A stretch of 64,000 nucleotides of DNA from Actinomadura harenae (GCF_003696215.1 NZ_RFFG01000001.1:124001-188000); one strand, 5' to 3'. Positions 34,508 through 43,138 are shown, numbered from the stretch's first letter. Notes: a model not told the origin generated them from the letters alone. Program-made: numbers and translations.

Positions 34508-34629
34508 CGGTCGCGTCCTTCCTGGTCAGAGGTGGTGGGCCGGGTGCCCGCCCGCTCGAAGTCGATGCCGTGCCGCCGGGCCCGCGCGCCGCGCACGGCG
34601 GCGCGCGGTCACCTCGGAGGCTTCGGGTC

Positions 34630-35046
34630 CTACTCGGGGGATCCGTGGGCCGGGGGGCCGCCGGGGAAGCCCGGAAGGCCGGGGATGCCGGGGACGCCGC
34701 CTTCGCCGCCCAGTCCCGGGATGCCGCCGGGCAGGCCCTCGGTGAGGGGGCTCATCGTCTCCTGCTGGAGTTCCTGGGCGGCGCGCCCGGCGTCCCGGAT
34801 CGCGGCGAGGACCAGGTCGGCGACGGTCTCGGCGGTGTCCGCCGGGTCGTCGACGTCGATCGCCTTCGGGTCGATGGTGAGGCCGGTGACCTCGCCCTGG
34901 CCGTTCACCGTGGCCGTGACCAGCCCGCCGCCCGCCGTGCCGGTGACCTCGGCGTCGGCGAGTTCCTGCTGGGCGTCCAGGAGCTGCTGCTGCATGCGCT
35001 GCGCCTGCTGCAGCAGATCCTGGATGTTGAATCCACCGGGTTCCAC
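34630..35046 (-). CDS. ybaB: YbaB/EbfC family DNA-binding protein
   Basis: 138 residues from a GTG. The YbaB domain covers residues about 8-100 ([25 protein letters not shown] and [21 protein letters not shown]). A Gly/Pro-rich tail ([21 protein letters not shown]) is added, as often in actinobacteria. It is a nucleoid-associated dimer encoded between dnaX and recR. The 312-base gap before dnaX (35047-35358) holds no other gene that I can support. Confidence 0.93.
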   Translation of the reverse strand: MEPGGFNIQDLLQQAQRMQQQLLDAQQELADAEVTGTAGGGLVTATVNGQGEVTGLTIDPKAIDVDDPADTAETVADLVLAAIRDAGRAAQELQQETMSPLTEGLPGGIPGLGGEGGVPGIPGLPGFPGGPPAHGSPE

Positions 35047-35358
35047 GGTGAGCTCCGTTCCGTCGCATCCCTCAACCGGGCGCGGACCGCGGAACGGCCC
35101 GTCCGCCCGGCACCGGACGTTTGTCTACCTGAGACTACGGGTTTGGAACCGGATGCGGTATTCACCGCCCCGGCGCCTCGGATCGGACGACGCGTCCGCT
35201 CGTTCCCCACGACGCACCGTACCGATCGCCCGTTAGGACGCCCTTCTCCCCGCGTCCCGAGAGCTCCCGGGCCTGGGCCGAAGATGGACGAATCCGCGCA
35301 CGTACCGAGCCGAACCCGCCCTTGGCCGGCGACCTCGGGACGAGGCCGTCCCCGCCGA

Positions 35359-37659
35359 TCAGGTGTTGTCGATCTCGCGGATGACCGTGCCGCCGAGCTC
35401 GCGCTGGATCAGCGCCATGCCGCCGGCCTCCGCCTCCGTGCCGTCGTAGTCGGCGTCGCCTTCGGGGTCGACCACGTCGATGTCGTCCGGCGGGCCGGGC
35501 TCGGACGGCGGCGGAGGCTCGTCCGGCGGGGGCGGAAGCGGACCGGGGTCCGAGAACGAGCCGCCGCCCGGGGCGTTCGAGGTGCCCGGCCTACTGGCCG
35601 GAACGTTCTGCCCCGCCTGCGCCTGACCGGTGCCCGACACAGCCTGAGCGGGCGGAGAGGGCTGGGCGGGCGCCGGAACGGACGGGCTCTGCGGAGGTCC
35701 GGACGGCCGCGGCCCCTGAGCGGGCGGCGGCGCCGGGGTGGACGCTCCGGCGAATCCGGCCGCCGGAACGCCACCGCCGCCGTTTCCTCCGCCGTAACCG
35801 CCCCCGGATCCGGGACGTCCGCCGCCGGGCCCGGCCGGAGCCGCGCCGCCGAGGACGGCCTCGATGCGCCAGTCGACGCCCAGCCGCTCCCGCAGAACCT
35901 CGCGCAGGACGGTGTCACGGTTGCCCGCGGTGAAGTTCTTGAGCGCTCCCTCGGCCTCGAAGGCGAGGGTGAGCTGGTTCCCGACCAGCCCGACCGGCCG
36001 GACCCCGTTCGTGATCGAGACCCACGCGACGCGGCTCTTGAACTTGACCGCCTCGACGATCTCCGGCCAGCGCTGTTGCACCGTCGACACGTCCCCGCCG
36101 CCCTGCCCCGCCGGAGCGGCGGCGACCGCGGTGGCGGGAGCGGCGGCGCCCCCACCCGAAGCAGGCCACCCGGACGCGGAACCAGAAGCCGAGCTCTGAG
36201 GCGCTGCGGCCTGAGGCGCCGCAGCCTGGGGCGCTGCGGCCTGGGGCGCCGCAGCCTGGGGAACCGCACTCTGCGGAGCGCCCCCCTGGGCCCCCGAAGT
36301 CGGAGCCACCGGGGCCTGAGGCGCCGAAACCTGGGACGCCGCTGCCTGGGGCGCCGAAACCTGAGGAGCGGCCGAAGCCTGGGGCATCGAAGCCTGAGGA
36401 CCCGAGGAACCCCGGTTGTCCACAGAACCGCGTTCGCCCTCCAGCGACCCCGCGGAGCGCTGAACACTGGAAGTGGGGCCGCCCTGCGCCATGCCCCCGG
36501 AAGCCACGGTCCGCTCGAGCCGGTCGAGCCGGGCCAGCAGGGACGCCTCGTCCCCGTACGCCGCCGGCAGCAGGATCCGCGCGGCCATCAGCTCGAGCAG
36601 CAGCCGGGGCGAGGTCGCCCCCCGCATCTCCGTCAGCCCGGTGTGCAGCAGGTCGGCGGCCCGCGTGAGCTCCGCCGGTCCCATCGACGACGCCTGCCGC
36701 CGCATCTGCTCCAGCTCGTCCGGCGGAACGTTCAGCAGCCCCGATCCCCCGGCCTCCGGAACGTTCGACAGGATCACCAGGTCCCGGACGCGTTCCAGCA
36801 GGTCGGCCGCGAAGCGCCGCGGGTCCTGCCCGCTCTCGACCACCCGGTCGATCGCCGCGAAGACGGCCCCGCCGTCCCGCGTCGCGAACGCCGCGATCAC
36901 CTCGTCCAGCAGCGCCGAGTCCGTGTATCCGAGGAGCGACACCGCGCGCGTGTAGGTGATGCCCTGCTCGTCCGACCCGGCGAGCAGCTGGTCCAGGATC
37001 GACAGGGTGTCCCGGGCGGATCCGGCGCCGGCCCGCACGGCGAGCGGCAGCGCGGCGGCCTCGTAGGGGACGTCCTCGCTCTTCAGGATCTCCTCGACGA
37101 GCTCCTGAAGCGTCCCGGGCGGGATGAGCCGGAACGGGTAGTGGTGCGTGCGCGACCGGATCGTCCCGATGACCTTCTCGGGCTCGGTCGTCGCGAAGAC
37201 GAACTTCAGGTGCGGCGGGGGCTCCTCGACGAGCTTCAGCAGCGCGTTGAAGCCCTCCCGGGTGACCATGTGCGCCTCGTCGATGATGTACACCTTGAAG
37301 CGCGCGGCCACCGGCGCGAAGAAAGCACGTTCCCGCAGGTCACGGGCGTCGTCGACACCACCGTGGGACGCGGCGTCGATCTCGATGACGTCGATGTGGC
37401 CCGTCCCGGTGGGCCCGAGCGCGACACACGAGTCGCAGACCCCGCAGGGGTCGGGCGTGGGGCCCTGCTCACAGTTCAGGGATCGCGCCAGGATGCGCGC
37501 GGACGAGGTCTTGCCGCATCCGCGGGGCCCGCTGAAGAGGTACGCGTGGTTGATGCGCCCGTTGCGCAACGCCTGCTGCAACGGTTCGGCGACGTGTTCC
37601 TGCCCCTTGAGTTCGGCGAACGTCGCTGGACGGTACTTGCGGTACAGAGCCAGGCTCAT
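35359..37659 (-). CDS. dnaX: DNA polymerase III subunits gamma/tau
   Basis: 766 residues from the ATG at 37659. Clamp-loader ATPase: Walker A in GPRGCGKTS, four-Cys zinc module (CEQGPTPDPCGVCDSC), Walker B DEAH, sensor TTEPEKVIGTIRSR. Domains I-III end near residue 400. Next is a long Pro/Ala/Gln linker with AAPQ repeats, a conserved tau-like block (VQQRWPEIVEAVKFKSRVAWVSI), and a Gly/Pro-rich tail. No programmed-frameshift slippery run is obvious, so only the long form may be made. It follows the SRP RNA gene on the same strand. Confidence 0.95.
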   Translation of the reverse strand: MSLALYRKYRPATFAELKGQEHVAEPLQQALRNGRINHAYLFSGPRGCGKTSSARILARSLNCEQGPTPDPCGVCDSCVALGPTGTGHIDVIEIDAASHGGVDDARDLRERAFFAPVAARFKVYIIDEAHMVTREGFNALLKLVEEPPPHLKFVFATTEPEKVIGTIRSRTHHYPFRLIPPGTLQELVEEILKSEDVPYEAAALPLAVRAGAGSARDTLSILDQLLAGSDEQGITYTRAVSLLGYTDSALLDEVIAAFATRDGGAVFAAIDRVVESGQDPRRFAADLLERVRDLVILSNVPEAGGSGLLNVPPDELEQMRRQASSMGPAELTRAADLLHTGLTEMRGATSPRLLLELMAARILLPAAYGDEASLLARLDRLERTVASGGMAQGGPTSSVQRSAGSLEGERGSVDNRGSSGPQASMPQASAAPQVSAPQAAASQVSAPQAPVAPTSGAQGGAPQSAVPQAAAPQAAAPQAAAPQAAAPQSSASGSASGWPASGGGAAAPATAVAAAPAGQGGGDVSTVQQRWPEIVEAVKFKSRVAWVSITNGVRPVGLVGNQLTLAFEAEGALKNFTAGNRDTVLREVLRERLGVDWRIEAVLGGAAPAGPGGGRPGSGGGYGGGNGGGGVPAAGFAGASTPAPPPAQGPRPSGPPQSPSVPAPAQPSPPAQAVSGTGQAQAGQNVPASRPGTSNAPGGGSFSDPGPLPPPPDEPPPPSEPGPPDDIDVVDPEGDADYDGTEAEAGGMALIQRELGGTVIREIDNT
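36195..36400 (-). repeat. 15-bp repeats coding the AAPQ linker of DnaX
   Basis: Successive 15-base units of the type GCCTGGGGCGCCGCA (clearest at 36195-36270, degenerate to about 36400) encode the Ala/Pro/Gln linker. The reading frame is kept because units are multiples of three. Confidence 0.75.
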
Positions 37660-37703
37660 CGGGGGCCGCCCTCCCTTAAGCAGCAGAGCGTCAGAAGCGA
37701 AAA

Positions 37704-37792
37704 GGACCCCCCGCACACCCGCCAGAGCCTGCTTATCCTTGCTGCCTTCCGGCCCTGGGGAGGTTCACAGGGTGACGCCGTGCGAGGGGTCT
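37704..37792 (-). ncRNA. ffs: Signal recognition particle RNA (small bacterial, 4.5S type)
   Basis: The conserved core reads, on the minus strand, CCCCAGGGCCGGAAGGCAGC followed by AAGGATAAGCAGGC, the tetraloop and Ffh-binding bulges of bacterial SRP RNA. The ends pair as a long helix (GACCCCTCGCAC with GTGCGGGGGGTC). It binds Ffh to target nascent membrane proteins. The position directly upstream of dnaX is the normal one in high-GC Gram-positives. Exact ends are approximate. Confidence 0.93.
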
Positions 37793-37866
37793 GCCCAGAG
37801 TCTATGGCATCCCCGGTCCCGCTCGCGCCTCCTCCCGGACACCGCCCGGACGTAGGCTCCGCGTCC

Positions 37867-38217
37867 ATGACGGATCACACCCCCTCCCCACCGCCCGAAA
37901 CGGTCCTGCACATCGCGGAACGCGTCCACTGGGATTCCGCCCGCTCCTCCGGCGCGTCGTACGCGATGTCCACCCGCGGCCGGACACTGGACGACGAGGG
38001 CTTCATCCACTGCTCCTCCGACCTTGATCAGGTCCGCGGCGTCCTGACGGCCTTCTACGGCGACGTCCCCCCGTCCGATCTCGCCCTCCTGACGATCGAC
38101 ACGACCGGCCTGGACGTCCGCCTGGAGCCCGCCGACGGCACTCTCTTCCCCCACATCTACGGCCCGATCCCGCCCTCGGCGGTAATCAAGGTCCAACCAG
38201 TCCCCGAAACCCGGTAA
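37867..38217 (+). CDS. DUF952-family protein
   Basis: 116 residues. The DUF952 pattern is evident: VLHIAERVHWDSARSSGASYAMSTRGRTLDDEGFIHCSS, LLTIDTTGLDVRLEP and FPHIYGPIPPSAVIKVQPV. The fold is related to ADP-ribosyltransferase-like enzymes, but no activity is established for this type. A TAGGCT box (37853-37858) ends eight bases before the ATG and no ribosome site is seen, so it is probably leaderless. Confidence 0.88.
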   Translation: MTDHTPSPPPETVLHIAERVHWDSARSSGASYAMSTRGRTLDDEGFIHCSSDLDQVRGVLTAFYGDVPPSDLALLTIDTTGLDVRLEPADGTLFPHIYGPIPPSAVIKVQPVPETR

Positions 38218-38227
38218 GCTCGTTCGC

Positions 38228-38315
38228 GGAGGATTCGCCTAGTGGCCTAGGGCGCACGCTTGGAAAGCGTGTTGGGGGCAACCCCTCACGAGTTCAAATC
38301 TCGTATCCTCCGCCA
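38228..38315 (+). tRNA. tRNA-Ser (anticodon GGA)
   Basis: Acceptor stem GGAGGAT pairs with ATCCTCC, discriminator G and an encoded CCA at 38313-38315. The anticodon stem CACGC/GCGTG encloses TTGGAAA, giving GGA. A long variable arm (TTGGGGGCAACCCCTCAC region) is typical of serine tRNA, and the T loop is GTTCAAATC. Confidence 0.96.
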
Positions 38316-38337
38316 GCCTGAACAGGCTAAGCACGTC

Positions 38338-38366
38338 GAGGGCGGCACCCACCGGGTGCCGCCCTC
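38338..38366 (+). terminator. Terminator after tRNA-Ser
   Basis: 13-bp perfect stem (38338-38350 with 38354-38366, loop ACC) followed by a weak T-rich stretch. The remaining bases to 38657 hold nothing I can assign. Confidence 0.8.
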
Positions 38367-38657
38367 ACTGCTTTGGGTCCCGATTCGGGTCTCAGGTGCC
38401 CGTCAGGTGACCTCGCCCCCTCGGAGCCCCCAGGATCAGCAGGACCGTCACGGCCGTGTGGCGGGCGTCACAGAGCGTCGCTTGATCACCCAAGGACCAC
38501 GAGCAATCCCAGCCAGCCCGGGAACATCTGGGGACTGCGCGCACTGCTCCCTGGCACGGGCGGGGGTGGGCTTGTCTCGTCCTGTTCTCCGTCGGGCTTG
38601 GTGACGGCTCACGGCTCGTGTGGGGCTGGTCCGAGTCGTCTCAGGTGGCCCGAGGGC

Positions 38658-39629
38658 TCAGGTTCTTGGGCCGTAGGTGTTCAGGAAGAGGACCGGGCCG
38701 TCCGGGGCGGCGGTCAGGGCGGCGGCGAACGCCTTGGCGGTGTAGACGGGATCAAGGTGCAGCCCGGCGGCCTCGGCGACCTGCGCGGCGGCGGTGGCCT
38801 CGGTCGTGTGGTGGCCGTAGCCGCGGCCCAGGTGGGCGCGCGTCGAGGTGAGCCGTGGCGGTGGGATGTCGAAGGCGGCCCCGCGCCTGCGCAGGACGGC
38901 GGCGGCCCGGCCGGCGAGCCGGGTCAGGTCGACGGTGGCCAGCGGCAGCGTCTCGTTGACCACCACCGCCAGTACCTGCGAGCGCAGGCCCGCCAGCGCG
39001 CAGCCCAGGGCCAGGCCCGCGGCGGTCCCACCGGAGCCGACGGCGGTGACGATGCACCGGGGTTCCGGTAGTTCGCCCGCTTCCACCTGATCTCCGAGTT
39101 CCAGCCCCGCCTCGACGTAGCCGAGCACGCCGATCGGCGCCGAGCCACCGGCGGGCAGATAGGACGGGAGCCGCAGACCGCGCGCGTGCCGGAGGAAGAG
39201 CCAGGGCGCGGCAGCCATGGTCAGCGGCTTGCTGCGGGTGAAGTGCAGCGTCGCACCGGACCGGCGCAGCCTGCGCAGTTGCTCGCGCACGTGCTCGTCC
39301 TCGGGTTGGTCGACGAGTGCGATGACGGTGTCGATGCCGAGTTCACGCCCGTACAGTGTCGCCGCAAGGCCCCAGTTGGTCCCGGTCGCGCCCACGGTCA
39401 GCACGGTGCGCACCCCGCGCCGGCGCAGCTCGGGCAGCAGCCATTCCAGCTTGCGCACCTTGTTGCCGCCCCAGCCGCCTGAGCCATAGCCGCTGTCGTC
39501 CTTGCACCACAGGTCGTCCCTGCCGGTTCCGGTGAGCTTCCGTACGGGGGTCGGGGCGTCCCCCAGCCGTAGGAACGGAAGCGTTCGCTCCAGCGCCGGG
39601 AAGCGCCGGTGCAACTGCGGGGTCGTCAT
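38658..39629 (-). CDS. ACC deaminase / D-cysteine desulfhydrase family PLP enzyme
   Basis: 323 residues from the ATG at 39629, with GGGAGAG upstream. Fold-type II PLP protein: TPVRKLTGTGRDDLWCKDDSGYGSGGWGGNKVRKLEWLL carries the PLP lysine (GGNKVRK), then TVGATGTNWGLAATLYG and the phosphate loop VGSGGTAAGLALG. Known members convert 1-aminocyclopropane-1-carboxylate to 2-oxobutyrate or D-cysteine to pyruvate and sulfide; sequence alone does not decide. The start overlaps (ATGA) the stop of a broken upstream frame, so it was once the second gene of a coupled pair. Confidence 0.87.
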   Translation of the reverse strand: MTTPQLHRRFPALERTLPFLRLGDAPTPVRKLTGTGRDDLWCKDDSGYGSGGWGGNKVRKLEWLLPELRRRGVRTVLTVGATGTNWGLAATLYGRELGIDTVIALVDQPEDEHVREQLRRLRRSGATLHFTRSKPLTMAAAPWLFLRHARGLRLPSYLPAGGSAPIGVLGYVEAGLELGDQVEAGELPEPRCIVTAVGSGGTAAGLALGCALAGLRSQVLAVVVNETLPLATVDLTRLAGRAAAVLRRRGAAFDIPPPRLTSTRAHLGRGYGHHTTEATAAAQVAEAAGLHLDPVYTAKAFAAALTAAPDGPVLFLNTYGPRT

Positions 39630-40060
39630 ATCTCTCCCAGGGCACGGTGGATGTTGTCGTCCTTCGGGATGGAGCTCCTGTGCATGACCCGCGAGGTGGG
39701 AGCCGGGCCGCTGCGGCGGCAGCCAGTCGCTGCCGCCGTCGATCGGCAGGCGGAGGCGGGCGACAGCGACCGAGCCGTCCACGAGGCCGGCGGACGGGGC
39801 GGCGTAGCCGTGGGGCTGGAGGTCGATCCGCACCTCCGGGTGACGGGCCCAGGACTCGGCATGGGGCGGCTCGGTGAGGGTCAGCGTCGTGTCTCGGTCC
39901 GCTGCCGGCCAGGTTGCTCCGGTCGGCGGCGGCGCCGTGGAGCTCGGCGCCGCGCTGCGGTCCGGAGCCGTCAGGATGCCCTCGCATCTCGCGGGCGGCA
40001 ACCGCCCGCGCACCGATCCACCACAGGACGTCGGTCGGGGGACGGTTCGGACATGCGCTC
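39626..40060 (-). pseudogene. Frameshifted remnant upstream of the PLP enzyme gene
   Basis: Codon composition shows coding in three successive frames. One frame is good until about 39930. A second runs through HPEVRIDLQPHGYAAPSAGL and DGGSDWLPPQRPGSHL to about 39690. A third then gives VMHRSSIPKDDNIHRALGEI and stops at 39626, overlapping the next ATG by ATGA. Two indels within 400 bases, with G/C-ending codons kept on either side, are best read as decay of a real gene, or as sequencing error. The original family was not recognised; the left limit is approximate. Confidence 0.5.
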
Positions 40061-40222
40061 CTCCTCGGCATCCGGGGACGGGTTCCCTGGGACTTGTGGG
40101 TGGGTTCGGAGGCGGGGTGTGAGGGGTGGGGGTGTTCAGGGGGCGTCAGGGGAGTGGTCAGGGGGTTTTCATTTGGGCTGGTCAGAGGGGGGTCTGACAA
40201 GTTGACGACATCGGATCCGTTG

Positions 40223-40281
40223 TTGACATTTGCGAAAGCCGTGAAGCTTTCGGCCTTGTGAGCCACCGGTGGTCGTGGCTC
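40223..40281 (+). promoter_or_regulatory. Promoter and leader hairpins before the M15-like gene
   Basis: TTGACA at 40223-40228, and a possible TTGACG (40202-40207) with GACATT 17 bases on, are promoter candidates. CGAAAGC (40233-40239) pairs with GCTTTCG (40246-40252), and GAGCCAC (40260-40266) with GTGGCTC (40275-40281). The hairpins lie in the expected 5' leader. I do not recognise a known riboswitch; a c-di-AMP type would be expected for this kind of gene but its consensus is absent. Confidence 0.35.
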
Positions 40282-40307
40282 TGCCCCCGGTCCGCACAGG
40301 AGATCCG

Positions 40308-41147
40308 ATGAAGCTCCCCACAAGCGTCGCCGTGCTCGCGGCGGCCGTCATGGTCGCGTCGCCGGCGGGTGCGTCGGAGGCGTTGGCGGCGCCGACGAAG
40401 CCGCTTCCGACCGTGAACATGGAGGCCGTCGTCAAGGCGGCCCAGATCGACCCGCGGCGGCCCGACGACACGCTGACGCCCGGCGCGAAGGCCAGTGTGC
40501 TGCTGGTCGAGAAGGCCCTCGCGGACAGGCACCTGCTCGACGCGAAGTGGGTGGACGGCTACTTCGGCACGATGACGGTCACGGCCTTCGCGAAGTACCA
40601 GCAGTCGCTGGGCTTCAGCGGGCTCGGGGCCAACGGGCTGCCGGGGAGGACGTCGCTGACCAAGCTCGGCGCGGGGCGTTTCAAGGTCACCCATGTCATC
40701 GTGCCGGGTCCGCGCGTCCCCGCCGGGAAGTTCGTCGTCGACACCCGGACGCGGGCCATGCTCGCCGAGGCCGGACGGCTGCTGCACCGCAGGCTCGTCC
40801 TGGACCAGGGGTCTTACAACCCCGGTGGGGACCCGACGTCCGCCGGCACCCATGACGGCGGTGGTGTCGTCGACGTCAACGTCAAGGGGATGAGCGCCGC
40901 CACCCGCACGTCCGTGGCCAAGGCGCTGCGTCGTGTCGGGTTCGCGGCCTGGGTCCGCAACCCGAGTCAGGGCGACTGGCCGTGGCACATCCACGCCGCC
41001 GCGATCAACGACACCGATCTGTCCAGCCAGGCCCAGCACCAGATCGGCGACTACTACCTCGGCCAGAACGGTCTCGCGAACCGTGGCAAGGACGACGGTC
41101 CCCAGGTGCCCATCCGCACCTGGGAGGAATACCTGCGCGTCCGCTAA
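40308..41147 (+). CDS. Secreted peptidoglycan-binding M15-like peptidase
   Basis: 279 residues from the ATG at 40308 with a strong CAGGAG site. Signal peptide (1-27), a PG_binding_1-type helical domain (about 55-115; ADRHLLDAKWVDGYFGTMTVTAFAKYQQSLGFSG), then a catalytic domain. The zinc pattern is GTHDGGGVVDV (H-x6-D with Gly at +3) and His in DWPWHIHA. Expected to trim stem peptides of the wall as a D,D- or L,D-carboxypeptidase. It heads a row of three exported wall proteins with gaps of 38 and 39 bases, probably one operon. Confidence 0.82.
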   Translation: MKLPTSVAVLAAAVMVASPAGASEALAAPTKPLPTVNMEAVVKAAQIDPRRPDDTLTPGAKASVLLVEKALADRHLLDAKWVDGYFGTMTVTAFAKYQQSLGFSGLGANGLPGRTSLTKLGAGRFKVTHVIVPGPRVPAGKFVVDTRTRAMLAEAGRLLHRRLVLDQGSYNPGGDPTSAGTHDGGGVVDVNVKGMSAATRTSVAKALRRVGFAAWVRNPSQGDWPWHIHAAAINDTDLSSQAQHQIGDYYLGQNGLANRGKDDGPQVPIRTWEEYLRVR

Positions 41148-41185
41148 CCGAAACCGATCCCCCGCACCGCAGAAGGAGAAAAGGC

Positions 41186-42088
41186 ATGCGCACGTTCAAC
41201 AAGTTCCTCACCGCGGCGACCGCCGCGGCGGCCCTCGGCGGGGCCGTCCTGGCCACCGCTTCGCCCGCCATGGCGGCGGGACGCAACGGAGTCTGCGACT
41301 CCGGTGAGTTCTGCTACTACTTCAACAGCAACACCCAGGGGTCGGTCTCGGACTTCACCGGCTCGATCGCGGACTACGGCGCGAAGCAGCCGTCCTGCTA
41401 CGACTTCAAGGGCGCCGGCAACGGCAAGGGCATCTGCGTCAAGAACAACGCCGCCTCGGTGTGGAACCGCAGTTCCTCGACCGTCCGCGTGTACTACAAC
41501 AGCCGTTACGGCGGCCACTACCAGGACTTCGGCCCTGGCGCCCGGGGCAACCTGGACTCCACGCTGAAGAACCAGAACGCCTCGCACCAGTTCCTCGGCA
41601 ACAACCCGCCGCCGTCGGGGCAGACGGCCATGTCGTGGGCGCTCTACCAGACCGGCGGCGGCCGGATCAGCTGCGGCTTCGACGGCTACACCAGCACCCC
41701 CGGACGCCACGAGGGCATCGACATCTCCCGCAGCTTCAACTCGCAGGTCCACGCCCTGGTCTCCGGGCAGATCATCAACGTCGTCTGGGGGCACACCGGT
41801 TCGGGCGGGCTGTCCACGATCGCCGTGTACAACGCCTCCCTCGGCCGGACGATCATCTACCTGCACTCGGCCCCGCTGGGCTCGCTGCGCACCGGCCAGT
41901 GGATCAACAAGGGGCAGTACATCGCCAACGAGTCCTACCGCGGCGTCTCGAGCGTGAACGGCGAGCACACCCACGTCGAGATGCGGATGGGCCGCACGAC
42001 CCTCGCGGCCAAGAGCGTCAACGACTGGCACCTCGACAACCCGAACCCGACCTCGTTCTGGATCTCCCAGGGCTACAGCGTCCGCTGA
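41186..42088 (+). CDS. Secreted I36-type module fused to M23 endopeptidase
   Basis: 300 residues after an AGAAGGAGAA site. Signal peptide (1-30, cut at AMAAG). Residues about 31-135 are a Cys-containing module of the peptidase-inhibitor I36 / beta-gamma-crystallin type (GVCDSGEFCYYFNSN, WNRSSSTVRVYYNSRYGG). Residues about 150-295 are an M23 domain with zinc ligands in HEGIDI and HTHVEM and the usual GQIINVVW strand. It should cut peptide cross-links (lysostaphin-like). The I36 module is nearly identical to that in the next gene. It may act as targeting or inhibitory pro-domain. Confidence 0.88.
   Translation: MRTFNKFLTAATAAAALGGAVLATASPAMAAGRNGVCDSGEFCYYFNSNTQGSVSDFTGSIADYGAKQPSCYDFKGAGNGKGICVKNNAASVWNRSSSTVRVYYNSRYGGHYQDFGPGARGNLDSTLKNQNASHQFLGNNPPPSGQTAMSWALYQTGGGRISCGFDGYTSTPGRHEGIDISRSFNSQVHALVSGQIINVVWGHTGSGGLSTIAVYNASLGRTIIYLHSAPLGSLRTGQWINKGQYIANESYRGVSSVNGEHTHVEMRMGRTTLAAKSVNDWHLDNPNPTSFWISQGYSVR
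41252..41598 (+). repeat. Long near-identical repeat, copy 1 (I36 module)
   Basis: 347 bases matching 42200-42546 with few differences and no length change. It covers the end of the signal peptide and the whole I36 module, and stops where the catalytic domains begin. Recent duplication or gene conversion is implied. Confidence 0.85.
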
Positions 42089-42127
42089 CGCGCCCCAGAC
42101 GTCCACGAGCGAAGGAGGAGTGTGTCG

Positions 42128-43069
42128 ATGCGACGTGCACGGCTGATCCCGGGGCTCACCGCGGCGGCGGCCGCGATGACGCTCAGCGGGGCGGTGCTCG
42201 CCACCGCTTCGCCCGCCATGGCGGCGGGACGCAACGGAGTCTGCGACAGCGGCGAGTTCTGCTACTACTTCAACAGCAACACCCAGGGGTCGGTCTCGGA
42301 CTTCACCGGTTCGGTCGCCGACTATGGCGCGAAGCAGCCGTCCTGCTACGACTTCAAGGGCGCGGGGGCCGGCAAGGGCATCTGCGTCAAGAACAACGCG
42401 GCTTCGGTGTGGAACCGCTCGTCCTCGACCGTGCGGGTCTACTTCAACAGCCGTTACGGCGGCCACTACCAGGACTTCGGCCCTGGCGCCCGGGGCAACC
42501 TGGACTCCACGCTGAAGAACCAGAACGCCTCGCACCAGTTCCTCGGTAGCACCCCGCCGCCGTCGACCGGATGCAAGACGGACGGGTCGAACAGCAGGCT
42601 GCCCTCGTCGATCCTGGTGTACCGGGTGTCCCAGCACCGGGTGGACCGGGTGGACTTCAAGACGTACGTCAAGAACGTCCTGCCGAACGAGTGGGTGTCG
42701 GGCTGGCCGAGGGAATCCCTCAAGGCCGGTGCGGTGGCGGTCAAGAGCTACGCCTGGTGGTGGGCGCTGCACTCGACGCGCAAGGTCAACGGCCACTGCT
42801 TCGACGTCTACGACAGCACGTCGAGCCAGGTGTACCGTCCGGGCTCCGCGACGGCGCCCACCAACGCCGCCGTGGACGCGACGTGGGGCACCCGGATGAC
42901 CCGGGGCGGCTCGGTCTTCATGGCGCAGTACTGCGCCACCACGAGCGCGTGCGGTGACTGGAAGACCGGGGACTGGATGTCGCAGAACGGTTCGCGCGAC
43001 CTGGCCAACAGCGGCTGGGGCTACGCGGGCATCCTCCAGCACTACTACCGGGGGATCGCCCTCTCCTGA
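42128..43069 (+). CDS. Secreted I36-type module fused to SpoIID-like domain
   Basis: 313 residues. The ATG at 42128 sits seven bases after GGAGGAG; the GTG at 42122 is too close to it. Signal peptide (1-33), the I36-type module (about 34-138), then a SpoIID / amidase-enhancer domain (about 150-310): VDFKTYVKNVLPNEW with the catalytic-type Glu, LKAGAVAVKSYAWWWAL, and TSSQVYRP. SpoIID proteins cleave denuded glycan strands or enhance amidases. In a non-endospore former a wall-remodelling role in growth or sporulation septa is inferred. Likely co-transcribed with the two preceding genes. Confidence 0.87.
   Translation: MRRARLIPGLTAAAAAMTLSGAVLATASPAMAAGRNGVCDSGEFCYYFNSNTQGSVSDFTGSVADYGAKQPSCYDFKGAGAGKGICVKNNAASVWNRSSSTVRVYFNSRYGGHYQDFGPGARGNLDSTLKNQNASHQFLGSTPPPSTGCKTDGSNSRLPSSILVYRVSQHRVDRVDFKTYVKNVLPNEWVSGWPRESLKAGAVAVKSYAWWWALHSTRKVNGHCFDVYDSTSSQVYRPGSATAPTNAAVDATWGTRMTRGGSVFMAQYCATTSACGDWKTGDWMSQNGSRDLANSGWGYAGILQHYYRGIALS
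42200..42546 (+). repeat. Long near-identical repeat, copy 2 (I36 module)
   Basis: Partner of 41252-41598, same length, 948 bases downstream. Recombination between the copies would delete the M23 domain and join the first signal peptide to the SpoIID-like domain in frame. Confidence 0.85.
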
Positions 43070-43097
43070 TCCCTGAGGGGACGTGACGACCGCCCTG

Positions 43098-43130
43098 GTC
43101 CTCCGCCGCGGCACGTGCGCGGCGGAGGAC
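43098..43130. terminator. Bidirectional terminator
   Basis: 13-bp perfect stem (43098-43110 with 43118-43130) with loop GCACGTG, between the SpoIID-like gene and the convergent XRE-NBR1 gene. Confidence 0.75.
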
Positions 43131-43138
43131 TAGGGCGA

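Noticed and set aside
35359..37659. Programmed frameshift producing a short gamma form of DnaX
   Set aside because: No A/G-rich slippery run with a downstream hairpin is seen at the expected place; the linker repeats are in frame throughout.
38228..40307. Genomic island inserted at the tRNA-Ser 3' end
   Set aside because: I found no second copy of the tRNA 3' end, no integrase and no clear change of composition up to the wall-enzyme cassette.
40090..40307. c-di-AMP (ydaO-type) riboswitch before the wall-enzyme cassette
   Set aside because: The leader has hairpins, but the conserved ydaO sequence blocks are not present.
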